Made by a program: the position numbers and the translations under genes | Shown here: one piece after another, positions 1 to 12,800 of the stretch | How positions within the stretch are numbered: position 1 is the first letter of the stretch | How the letters are laid out: the number at the start of each line of letters is the position of its first letter | Notes under the pieces: model-generated | Database searches by the model: none | Seen by the model: only the letters and a program-made list of their open reading frames with translations | Told to the model about the DNA's origin: nothing | Source: Loripinus fragilis | Lineage: Eukaryota; Mollusca; Bivalvia; Lucinida; Lucinidae | Assembly (NCBI GenBank): GCA_964019695.1 | Contig: OZ026516.1 | Coordinates: forward strand, 97,278,368 to 97,342,367 | Reading direction: 5' to 3' | Length of the DNA stretch: 64,000 bases

Positions 1-600
1 TTTATTCGACTTTAAATGTGCATGTGATTCAACATTGGTCTGTGCTTGTCAGGCTGATGCATCAAATGCATCTTTCTGTGGACTATTTTGTCACAGACTC
101 CCCGGCACACTCCCCAGGTAACGTATGACGCTGGTCGGATTTCAGCCTGAATTTTTAACTGTCCCTCAAAGAACGGGGAATGCTGAGAAAACGAGATTAT
201 CAAGGTAGGTTGTCTTTTCACTTTTTAGATAGGTGAATGACAGGTCTTGCCACTCACAGCCAGAAAAAGGTCCAAGCAATGTCCTAAAAAAATTGCAGAT
301 ACTCGAATTCTGCCTTTTTACATGGAGTTGAATGGGACCGATCAATTGTGCACCGAACCCATGCGGTCTATCAGGGACGTTGTGGCTTGGGGACGTTTTG
401 ACTTGCTTCATTTTCATTTATTCAAATCTCATGCTTCCTTTAAAAAAAAGTCGTTAATCGTGTGTTAATCTTTTTTTATATGTTCGATATATACTTTAAA
501 AAATTATCTTTTAACTTTCACTTTTTATTATTTTGGATTTTGATTCGTCCGCAGCACGTATATTGTTTACGCGAATCATGAAAAGGACGAATGAATTAAA
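1..600. other. Non-coding upstream sequence, nothing recognised
   Basis: AT-rich sequence upstream of the hnRNP start. Its short open frames have no recognisable domain and no splice context. Distal promoter sequence is possible, but nothing specific is seen. Confidence 0.5.
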
Positions 601-635
601 GGTTACCAGTCTACTGGTCAGCTGACTGGTGTAAA

Positions 636-640
636 CCAAT
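636..640 (+). promoter_or_regulatory. CCAAT box candidate upstream of the hnRNP gene
   Basis: CCAAT lies about 100 bp upstream of the start codon, in a region with no clear TATA box. A CAGCTG E-box core inside the palindrome GTCAGCTGAC lies at about 618-627. The transcription start is not visible and the assignment is positional only. Confidence 0.3.
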
Positions 641-738
641 CAAATATAGTCCACTAGCGCGTGCCCAGGAAATTCCTGAATTTGTGACCGGACGAAAATA
701 AGAACAAAAACTTGTGAACTTGGGTAGTGAATTGAGTA

Positions 739-842
739 ATGAGCTTTGGGCAAAATAGCGTAGGGCACAACGGAACCATAGAAAACATGGACACACAAGA
801 ATCAAACACAAACGCCGCAGGCGACGCAGACGATGATGACAG
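739..842 (+). CDS. hnRNP exon 1 (start codon, acidic N-terminus)
   Basis: Encodes residues 1-34 plus two bases of Arg35, ending in an Asp run. The donor is GACAG|GTTAGG. The open frame that continues past 842 is intron. Confidence 0.9.
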
Positions 843-3800
843 GTTAGGGACTGGCTTCACATTGTTCTTCGCCTCCATTCAATTTTTTATGAATTTCACA
901 TTGCAAAGTTCTGCATTGATTTTTCTGTGATTAGTACGGCTCTAAGATTTTATTTAAGCCTCTTTTGGTCCAAACCAAAGATGAAGATGAAGCCTTGACC
1001 CCGCATTTACCAGATTTTTTTCTGGTTTAGCGGCCATGTGGTTTGCTGTCACGTGACCAGAAAACCCGTGGTAACCTTTTTTTGGCGAAACAAAGGCTAA
1101 ACCGACAGTGAGAAGGTGTCGAGTTATCTTTTTTTAATCTCAGGTGCACTACTCGTAGCCTACAAGGCTGTGTGGCGCAAATGGTAACATGTCTGACTGC
1201 AGTCATGCCCAGGGGTCGCAAGTTAGATCCTGCTGTTAGTAGTTTTGGCTGTGTCGATTCGGCCTGGGTTGTTTCTGCCAAAACTTAGGGCGAGTCGAAT
1301 CAGGCTATTATGGTGGGTTATTTCTTAAGCTTGGGCCCAGCGTGATTTTTTTTAGGGAGCTCAGTGGTAGAGAGCTTGACTCGAGACCGAGGGGCTGCAG
1401 GTTTGAGCCTCACCAGCGTCACTGCGTTGTGGTCCTTGAGCAAGACCCATTTATCCTAGCTTAGTACTGGTTGACAAAGGAAGACCCGTCCCTGTTTAAC
1501 TGAAAGATTGTTGATGGGACGTTAGGAATCAAAGAAACAAATCAGTGATTTTTTTACCTCGCATCATGCATCTTTACATCCTGCATCTTTTACTCATAAT
1601 AATTTTTTCTCTAGGATGCAAAGTTTTTATTACAGCGAGTCCCAGGATGCAATGGTATTACAAGATACAAGAAACTTTATTTAAAGTCGGCATACAATTA
1701 TAACATATCAAAACATTAGCCATCAAGGCTATTTTACCAACAAACAAAGTGAGAGACTGTACAAGTATAAAAAACATATAACAAATCACTGGAAAATTGG
1801 GTTAATATCACAGAATTTACATTGTTATAGCACAGATATTTATACATTAAGATCATATGTAAAATAAACTCTTATATAGATAAAAAATTTAAAAAAACTG
1901 ATAACTTTCTATTTTTAAAATTACATGTTATGAGCATACAGAGGGTCCTTCATTTCGATCTATCTAGGGGTACGAAACTCGAAAAGGTGGGATAAACGGG
2001 GTTCAAAGAGACCCTGACCGCCATGATGGCTGGTTTCAAGGCTCTTTGGCGAAGGACGAAAACCTAGATAGGGCGCATATAATAAGACCTCCAGATAAAA
2101 GCGTGCATTGGAAAGCCATTTTCTCCATTTTGATTCTCATCCAAAAACATTTGCTGTAGGTACTCTAAAGAACCGTCTCAATGAGACGGTCCTTTTGAGC
2201 TCCCTCAACACTTGCTTAATATTGGTGAGAAAAACATATGTTGTGGGTACTCAAAAGAACCATCTCACTGAGATGGTCCCTCTGAGCACCCAAAAACACA
2301 TGCCTAATATTGGTGAGAAAAACATTCCAATTTACGTTAAAGCAAAGCAGACAAGAAATAAAAGCAAAATAAAAGTTAAGCAAAGCAAAGCAGGTAAAAA
2401 GCAAACTGGGGTAAAAAATTATATAAGCAAAAGCAAAATAAAAACAGATTAACTTTTGCACATTGAACATTTGCACGATGAGCCGCTCCATGTGTTGACC
2501 AGCCTCTTGAACTCCTTAAAATCTTCGACTTTGCGAAGATCATTCGGGAGGCTGTTCCACACACCAGCTGCCTCGTAGCAAAAAGAAGATTTACCGTACT
2601 TTGTGGTACGCACTCTTGGTACATCTACAAGGTATCGCAGACTTGTGATGAAAAATAGTGTTCTGGACTCATAAACTTGCAGTTGGACCCATTGATATGC
2701 GAGACGGCGAGTCCCAGAACCCAAAAGCCACAAAATTTTAGATGAATCACTGAGAATAATAGAATACAATCACACTTGCTTCTTTCTCTCCCTTTTCTCA
2801 TAGTACACTTAATTAACATTCATTATAGCATTATATTTGTTTGGAGAAACATATAAGCTTGGTCCCAGAAAACTGCAGATGTATTAAATTAAACTTAACT
2901 AACTGTCTAATTACTAATAATTACATTATATATCAAGAAAAAAGGTAAGTTTAATTATTCGAATCAATCTAGCAATGGAAACGTCATACGGACAATGTCA
3001 AATATGATCATGGTGATTCAACAATGTGCACTTGAAAAAAATCTTTCACATTTATTTTTCTTTTTCAGGAAATTATTTGTTGGTGGTTTGGGCTGGGAAC
3101 TAAGTCAGAGTAAGTTTTCAACTTGTTACATAATTTATTAATTATGGACCTAGCCAGGAGAAACCAGACTTTGTTGCATGAAACACTATAATAGGTGCAG
3201 GCCACCCCCAACATCTGCCCAGTGATCAGCACATTTGTTAGGAATTCACTGTCTCCTGACGGTGTAATAGCTTAACACTCACCTTGTACCCAGGGGTCTT
3301 GAGTTTGATCCCAGGCTTCTCCAGTCTGTCTGATGAAACTCTTAAGCCGTAGCTCAGTCTCCATATGACCTTACCTGTTAGTGGGATGTTTAACACAAAC
3401 TCGCACACTCACTACACTTGCTACATAATGATCTAGCCAGTCTTGGTTTGGCAACAGTAAGCCATCTTGGTATGTGTATCTTAATAGACAATACCTGGTT
3501 GCAAACTCACTGTCATCGCCATTGTATTGTGGAGACAGAAACGAACCCGGCTATCCATGGCTTTCAACAACGATGGGCCTTTGCAATAAGCTAAGGTCCA
3601 ATGTCCAAATCAAGTATTGTCAATCACAGTATTGTGCATTTCAATTTTTAATCTTTCCCATTTGATTCTAATTATCACCACTGGTAGAGTCGCTGTGTTG
3701 TGTCCTTGAGCAAGATGTAAAGGGCATCCACTGCTTAGTACAGTACTGGTTCAGCCAGAAAGAACAACGACAGGAAATTGACTGAAAAATTGACTGGGAA

Positions 3801-6800
3801 ATAAACACGCATCATAACAAAAATCTTATTATTTTGGTTGGGCCATCCTCAAAAATTGTTTCCTGTCGCCCTACTCATAATATAAAAAAGTGTTTCTTTC
3901 GAATTGGGAATATGGACCGGTTTCAGATGTGCACTAATGTTTTACATGGTACATTAATTTTATGACATTATCAGGAAAATGTTTGGCATAACAGCAAAAT
4001 CCCTTTAATGTGCTTTAAAAAGTTTAGGGTTGCAGGCATTGGCAAATTAGGCACTGCCAGGTTATGAACCTGAAATCCACAGCTGTTTGAGACCCTCAGG
4101 TTTAGTCTTAGATAAACACAATTTTTGAGCGTAAACTTGTATATCTATATTTTCATACCCATTAGTTTTAACATATGTTTTGGGTGTTCAAAAGAACTAT
4201 ATCTCATTTAAACAGTTCTTTTGAGTACCACAACATTTGTTTTGGTGAAATAATAAAAGTTCTTTTTTTTTTGTTACCGAGTCACTCTTAAATGGCCTGT
4301 TTAGGTCTGAAAGAATAATTGGTTGGGTTGGTTTGCTCCAATTTGAAATTTCATTTGTTAATGTATTTAATTTATGAATTTTTTCAGAGGACCTTCAGGA
4401 TTATATGGAAAGATATGGCCCGGTTGATAATTGTGCACTTAAAACAGATATGGAAACAAAGAAGTCTAGAGGATTTGGTTTTGTTGTTTTCAAGGATGCA
4501 AGTACAATAGATTTGGTATGTATTCTGGCCTCTGCATAGGCCAAATAAAAAAAATACCTGTGTTAAGGGTAACCTGACCCTACCTAAATTTACTTGTGAA
4601 ACTTCTAGAAGAAAAAATAGTAAAAAATAATGTATGACTACCATACCTAACAGAGCTCTCACTAGGATTTTGAAAACAGGAGTTCAGGACTCCCATCTGG
4701 CAAAAAGTAGGAGTCCCACTGGAAAAAGTGGGAGTCCTACTCAAAAAAAGTTGGAGTCTCACCAATTTGTGCATATCGTATATCTTTTCCATTTTAGCCG
4801 GAAATGATACATTTGAATAATTTTTAGATAGACTGATTTTAACCCTTTAAGCATTAATTGATGGTTCCTACTTAACAAAAACAAAATATTTTGGTACTAT
4901 ATTTTTTCATGTAACCTGAACACACATTTTTTTGTTTGGCCATATCAAAAAAAAAGATTAAACTGTTGGTACTTGTTTTATTCATTAACAAGACAGACAG
5001 ACAGATAGACAGCAGTCCTCTGTTTTGTATAATCTTATGCAGATGGAAGCGTTTTTTCTTCTAAAAAACGCATCTCCCTAGTTTCTACGGCGATTGCAAT
5101 GAATAGACTAACATAACTTATCCATTTAAAATAGCTTCCATGGCTTTAGAATGAACGATTTTACTCGACCTGCACCGATGAAAAATTTCATTGCACGGCT
5201 TGTAGTGTATCTTCATTTGAGACTTGTGTCAGTCGGACGTTTACCGTATACGGCTTACCGCTGTACCGTTTTTTTTCCCAACAATTCTCAGACTCTTTTG
5301 TTTGCCGTAGCAATGAACGAATGAAGAAATGCAAATCCGTAAAATTATTGTTTTTTTCTCTCCATGTTTATGTTGCTCAAATCGCAAATGAGTGCAATTA
5401 AATATGTTTTCTCTTTCATCCCTAATCAGTTGAATTCGGAAGTCGGTAGTCCAATGTTGTTTACAATACCCTATTAGTTTTTCTCCCTTTAATTAACGGT
5501 AAATCTTCAAACAGTTACCCGATAATCCTTGCTTAATTACTTTAATAATAACCTCGTAATAATCACACTGTCCCGCATCCGTAATCCTGTCAATCACCTA
5601 TCAGAATTGCTACACATACGATTGGTCAACAGAGACAGGAAAGCGTGTCGCGATCGATAATATCAAAGGGCTTTTGATCTCCCGGTGTGTACTTATCTCT
5701 CAGCTACTGGATTTTTAGCGCGTGCCGACTAAAAAACATGCGTACCCGGGACTCCAGCCTAGCGAAAATCATGCGTCCCAGGGAAAAAAACGTGCGTACC
5801 AATACACGTAATTCTGCTTTTCCGAGAGCTCTGCCTAAATTTCGCCCTAGTCACCCCCTAGCTTGATCCCTGGGGGTGCAAATAGAATTCTAGAACTGCT
5901 ACCCCTTTCCAGAAGCAATTGGGACCCTTTCTGTACAAAATTGAGATGAAAATGTATACCCCTGGCAAATTGTAGACAAACAATAATATGCTGGACTTTT
6001 GGTCTCCTAAAACTAAAAGGCTTAATCTGTTTTCTAAGTACATTTGAATTTTCCATGACTTTTTTGCCATTGACAGTGTTTTCTTTTAATTTGTTATTCA
6101 CCCTACTCAGATTTTTAGTGTCAGATATCATGAACACCCCCTCCCCCCACCAGTCCACCACCTCCCATACATTGCAGACTCTTTTCAGAGTCCAGACCCT
6201 TTGATTGGCACATCCCTTCCTACACTTAAATAAGTACCAAACAGTTTAGTCCAGACAAGACCCAACATTCTGTCGAGCTTGATCTGCAGGGTTCCCACAA
6301 GCTCTGGAAAACCTGGAAAATCACCAAATAAAGTTCTATACATGGAAAAATCATGGAATTTGAAAAACCCTGAATAATCATGGAAAAGTCATGGAATTTT
6401 GTGAAATCATTTTATGAAACCACCAGTAGCCAGAAAACTAGCTGTCAGACACACATTGAGTATCTGACAGCTAGTTTTCTGGCTACTGGTAGTTTCTGAC
6501 AGCTAGTTTTCTGGCTACTGGTGGTTTCATGTTTTGAATTATTTCAAAATGCATGCATGGTCTAAAACCATGTATATTTAAATACATTACTGATGCTGCA
6601 TTCTGCATTTATGCTCAGCGTGGTGAAGATGTCGCCAAAAGGGGAGGTTGGAAGCCATGCATTAAATAGTCATGGAAATTACATTGTTGATCATGGAAAA
6701 TCATGGGAAAATCATGGAATAGTGTTTTTGATTTTTTGTGGGAACCCTGGCAGTGTTAGAAATAAGCCAGAGAATTCAACTTGTCCGGCGGGCAACCTAA

Positions 6801-9800
6801 AGACAAATGCAACTTGCCCCCCACAATTATAACTTGCCCTGCAGGAATCATTCATTCATTCATAAAACTCCTAAAAATGCTGATACATGATAAATTTGTT
6901 TGTTTTAGACTTTACACTGTCAACAATTTTTCAGTAATTTTAGGATTCCTGGGTTTAACCAGTCCAACTGAGATAAGTGCCTTGCTCAAGGACACAACTC
7001 CGGGCCCCAGGTTAGAATCGAACCCGCGACCTTGTAATCAAGGGTCCAACACTCCCCCATGTGAAAGATTTGCTGTAATCAAACAGGGTAATTTTAACAT
7101 GTACGGATATGGCTCAAAATATGGAGACACAATGGCAAACAGTGAAGGCCCTAATTAGTCTGGTCTGGTGGAGAAGTCTGATATGGGTCTGCACTGTCTG
7201 GGACCTGAACTTCTAAAGAAAGGTTCTTAGTTTTAGACTGTTAAATTGTTTTAAGCTAGCAGCATGCCAACATCTAATTATTTATTAATTTGCAGTGAAC
7301 ATGCAATACTTTAAGAAAGACATGAAAAAAAAATATTTCAAGTTCAAGAATTTCAGATTGCCCAGGGGGCAACCTCCCGAGACTCTCAACTTGCCCCCAG
7401 CAAATTCAACCCGTGAGGGGCAAGTGGGCAATTGCTTATTTCTAACACTGCCTGGATCTGGGTCCAAACTGTTTACAGAGGTTTGCAGCAAACAGAACTG
7501 GCAGGATAAGAGTTTTTGTTTTCTTTTTTTCCCCCAGGTATTAGCAGAAAAAGAACACAAAATCAAAGATAGAAAAATAGATCCAAAGAGAGCCAACCCT
7601 CGTGGAGATAAAGAGAACAAAAAGAAGATTTTTGTAGGAAAAGTAGACCCCAACACAGCAGAAGAAACACTCCGAAATTATTTTGAACAATATGGCAAGG
7701 TAAGATTTTTAGTACCGCTTGATTAGTCCGAGTTTTCTCTTGACGTTTTAGTGGCTTTTCTTTATTCTGATTTTGCCACTAGTTAGTGGCAAATATCAAA
7801 ATATGGAAAAGCCACTTAAACATCAGAGAAGGCTCTGATTACCGCTTGATGTATGAAATTTTCAAAAGCTATGGGTTAAACTTAATCACTATAAAATTTC
7901 CAGTTCATAAGACCAAGATGGTTTTAGTATCCTTGTTACAGCAGTGTTAGACTATGCTAGGCAGGTGGGTTTGAGGATTCCCCCAGTTTTTGTAAATCCT
8001 TAGTAGGAGCAATGAGGGGATATTTTCATCTAGTGTAGACGAAGAAGAGAAATTGTCAAAGTTTAGATAAGTCAATGTTCTGACACTTTTCATAAACACA
8101 CTCAGAATTTACATACATATATGTAGAATCTACTTTGTGCAACCTCATTTACCGGCAAATAAGCTCTTGTACGCCCACCAAACGATCCAATGCTCAACAT
8201 CTGGTTGAATATATTAAAAACGATTCCTCCAGGAAGAGAATCAAAAGTGGTTTAAATTTGATATCTGAAAGTTCTCTCTGTTAGATTTACTTTACATGTA
8301 AAATAGGTATACCAGAGTTTGACAGGAACATAATGAGAATACTTTTTCTGAGCTCGTATTTATACCACAAACGTTGGAATCCATAGGCTGCTGCATGACA
8401 TGTCCCGATTTTTTATTTTCTTCATAGAACATTTGTTTTTTATATTCAACAAGATGTTGAGCATTGGATAATTTGGTAGGCAGGTCTTGATTTCTAATGG
8501 TGTGGTTGTTTAATCTTGTGCACATGCTCCAAAACTGATGGTTTTGAGTTGACCCCACTACCTTACTGCACAAGGGAATTGGGTGTGTTTTCTTATATTA
8601 AAGTCATCCAGCGCTTTAGTTGGTGATTTAGGGCGGTGCAATGTAATATTGTTACTGATTTTTCTGCAAATCTTAATACCCAAAGAGTGCAGCTATGCGC
8701 AGCACTAACTGCAGTATTTTGGATGCTGCAACCTTTTGGAGAAGTTGGCGCCAAACAATTTTATATACATCTACACATTTGACATGTGGAACATTTTAAT
8801 TTCTAACAAATCAGAATTTTAACTGGATTCGTTGAAGCACTCATGTGTTATTGCCCTTGAGGTTAGATTATTTTGTATGAAGCACTGCTCAGTGCTGCAG
8901 GGTTATACATGAGTGAAAAATTCTTAATTATAATTTATTCCTGAATTCAGTATTTTTAGGCTGCCTTTTCATTGAAAGTGTAGAAAGTCAGCCTCAAAAT
9001 ACTGAAGACAGCAGAATATAGAAGGTTCACTGATTTAATTTTAGTTTATCAGAAGACATTGAAATTGTGACTATTTGGGCCTCGTCGCGAGAAAACCTGT
9101 ATTTGGGGTTTTCGACAAAGCGAGACTCAAACCTCAGCTGCAGATATTAGCTAGAAAATTGAAAATTTGCTCTTAGCAAGTCTGGATTTTACATTCCAAA
9201 ATGGGAATAACAAAGGCACTGCTCAGAATTACCTGGGTGCGCAGCTGGTCTGTGTCTTTGTTAGCAAAACCTCGAAGACACGTTTTCTTGCGTTGAGGCC
9301 CATTTTGTAGACCTACAGATTTCAGTTTCCAAAGTTCAGGATTTTGGAAATTTTGAACTTTCAACTATGGGTATATGTCGTCTTCAATGACTGTTCTATT
9401 TTTTTTTCTTTATTTTTTCATTTAGGTGGAGAAAATAGAATTACCATTCGACAAAATGAAAGATCAGCGAAGAAATTTTGTTTTCATAGAATTTGATAGT
9501 GAAGACCCAGTCACTAAAATTCTGTCTCAGGGGAATCATAAAATTGGCGATGAGGAGGTAAGATAAAAGCCTTAAGTTATGGCTAAAAAAAATTTTACTA
9601 GATTAAAATAAAAAAAAACTTTATCAGTTAACAGAAGTGAGACTCTCTTTGCTTGTTCTTTCAGGATTTATTTCATTTTTTCAGGGTAAAGATTAAAAAA
9701 TAAATCTCGAGGAGTCTTTATCATCACTTTTAATAAACATATGTTTAATGATAATTAAATAAGATGGTTATTTCTGCCTCTCCTGCTTCTCCATAAAAAC

Positions 9801-12800
9801 ATAATTACAGTGAATGTTCTAAAATTTCAAACACCTTTCTCTTTCTGCTCTCAAATAAAATTTGTTGACAAAATACTTGTCAGAAGCCACTGCATTGTGC
9901 CCTTGAGCAAGACACTTAAAATATCCTCTGGAAGACCTGTCCCAACATTACTGAAAAACTGTTGACTGGGACATAAAGAATCAAATCAATCTAACAAAAG
10001 CAAAATACTTGTCAGAATAGCAAACAGGGAAGACACTGTTCAGGCTGCTTCTTCAGGTCTGAGCCTGCTCTTTTTGTCTAGTACTTTTTGGCAGTTAACT
10101 AGTGTTCGAGATAATAGAACATTTACTGTATTCATTCAGATGAGAATAATCTTCAGTCGTACAGTAAGTCCCTTTTAGGAACCTTTTTGAGAGTAGAGTA
10201 CATCAGGGATAAAGACTAACATTTTTTTCTCAGTAGCCAGCTGGGCCCCTAAAGTTTCAAATTCAGGGGCCCAGCCAAAAAGTTAGGGGCCCAACATTTT
10301 TAGTAATCGTAAAGATATTGAAGAACAGAATTTTATTGATTTTTAATTTCATCACTATGTACAGTAGCCACTTAGTAAGTTACAATAGTTATGGGATAAA
10401 TCACCTCGATTAGACTATTGAACACTGAGAGTAATCATTTTGACTCAGAGAGTGATATCATAAACTGAGAAATGAATTTGACTCAATAAAAAAGTAATGA
10501 TCAGGCACTACATAGATCTATAAAGTAGTTTTGAGAATACCATCTCCTCATCCAGACCTGAATCATAATCGGAATCACTCTCTGAGTCATAATACTTATC
10601 ATACTCTTGAGCTGCAGACACTTCAGCTTGAGGTATTTCCAGTGAGGACCCTTCTAAAACATCATCAGAATTAGCTGAATCCTCACTGGTCACTACAACA
10701 TCACAATCACCAGAAGCTGTAATTGGTGGTGTCTGGAGCTCAAGAGTTTGCACTTTAGTTTTAATGTGATCCTTATGGTAAGGCCTCCTAGCGCTTATTG
10801 ACATACTGTTTCAATAATGGATAGCTGGATGTGGGTCATATCCTGATGTCAGGAGCAAGCATTTTGATGCCCATGCAGTGGTTTAAAGCACTCTGTCCTA
10901 ATTTGCTTCTCAGATTGGTTTTTATTAGCTTCAGCTGGGAAAATCCCCTCTCTGCCTCTGAGCTGGATGGAGACATGGTGAGGATAAGATCATTAAAGGA
11001 AGGAATTAATAAATGATCCACAAAGATTTATTTCGAAGTTTGCGGGTGTTAGGATCTGTCGGGAATAAAATACATAACCAAACTACAACGATTACGGAAC
11101 TACTAAATTCCGGGACTACATACGGGATAAAACCCAACCCGTACCGCAAAAAACTAAACACCGGGACTGCGAACACTAAATACCGGGACTGACCGCGGGA
11201 CCGAACGAAAAAAATTCCCGAGATTTTCAGTCGCACGTCTGGGCTACCGCACTGGAATTTTCAATCGCCCAGACCAATTTTCACTCGCCGTGGGCGACTG
11301 GGCGAGTGCTAGTCTTTATCCCTGTACATGTATTTAGAGCTAAAACATCTCAATGAGATGGTTATTTGAATTAATGTTTTGGTTGAGAAATAAGAGGGGA
11401 AAAAATAGTGCACTGTCTCAATCTAAAGGCCTTTGAGTGTTAAATTGCATTTATTTTCTTATTCAATAGTCCAGGTTTTGTTGAGGCCAAATATAAACAC
11501 CTGTGTTTAGGGTAACCCGACCCTACCTAAATTTACTGGTGAAGCCTAGAAATATTTTCACATTTTCTGGAAAAAATATATTATTTTATGCATTTTGAAA
11601 GGCGAAATTTCAAAATGCAAAAAAAAAAATTTTTTTTCACCAGAAAAAAGGTAAGTATAAAAAAAAAAAATATGTGTGCCTACTGCCTACCCTACCTAAA
11701 ATATTCAGACCCATTTAATATCTGAAACACACTTGTTTTTTGTTTTTTTATTTGGCCTGAGTACTCACATACATTAAAAGAACTGTGTCATTGAGGTGGC
11801 TCATTTTAGCAACCACTCACTGCAATGTATTTTGTGATAAAAGGATATTATAAGAAAATTAACTTCTAATTACACCCTCTTAATTTCATCAATGTAACAT
11901 ATCTAAATTCTGTATGATCAAAAATTGAAAGAGTGTATTTACAAATGTGCAAATTTCCGCTTGAACATGTTTAAAGTAGTTGAATAGATTATTTATTTAC
12001 AGCTTTTATGAGTTGGTAATGCGCTACATGTTCTAAGTAAGTAAGTAAGGGTGCAAAGATCAGGAATCGATACAATCAAGTACCACACCTGACCGAGGAA
12101 ACCAATGGGAAAGTGACATACTCACAGACACCACAAACGAGAGCCAAGTGGTCAGCCCTTTCCCAGCAGGTGACCAGAAGGCACATATAAACAGACTCGC
12201 ACAAAGGCATAGCAAACACAAGACAGTATAAAAGATCCACAAAAGAAGTACCGCCTTGGAACGGTCAGTAAAATATTTTATTGGAGACTGGGGATCGAAG
12301 GGTTGCTGGTTCGAGTCTCACTGCTGGCGAAGTCACTGTGTTGTGTCCTTGAGCAAGACACTTTATCAGCTGCTTAGTACTGGTTCAACCCAGGAAGACC
12401 CTTCCCGACATGACTAAAAAATTGTTGACTGGGATTTAAAGAATCAAACCAAAAGTTTTATGCTGCAATTAACCATTTGAAAATACATGTGTGATGAATC
12501 CTGTTTGATTTTCATGAAATTTTTGAACAAATGATACTAAAGCCATGAAACTTTACATGTTTCTAGAAAAAACAGTAACATTGGTTTCCTAGTCAGTGAG
12601 GGTAAAAAAGATCAATTTTGAGCAGCACAGCACTAAAATAAATGAGATTTAGCATGTTTATGTCATTCTTTGTTTGACCCTTAACCAGTTATTGTAGATG
12701 TTGTAAATGAACTGATTTATAAGTGTCTGGCCGGGACTCAAACTTTCGTTTTACTGATATCATGTAAGTGGAGAATAAGAATGATAGTTTGGTCAGGAAA

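Noticed and set aside
7295..7726. 143-codon plus frame including exon 4
   Set aside because: Only 7538-7699 is exon; the upstream part is the end of a hAT-like element and the downstream part is intron.
12060..12242. Minus-strand hydrophobic frames in R1 copies (also 55741, 58110)
   Set aside because: Not conserved in frame among the seven R1 copies; composition artefact of the repeat.
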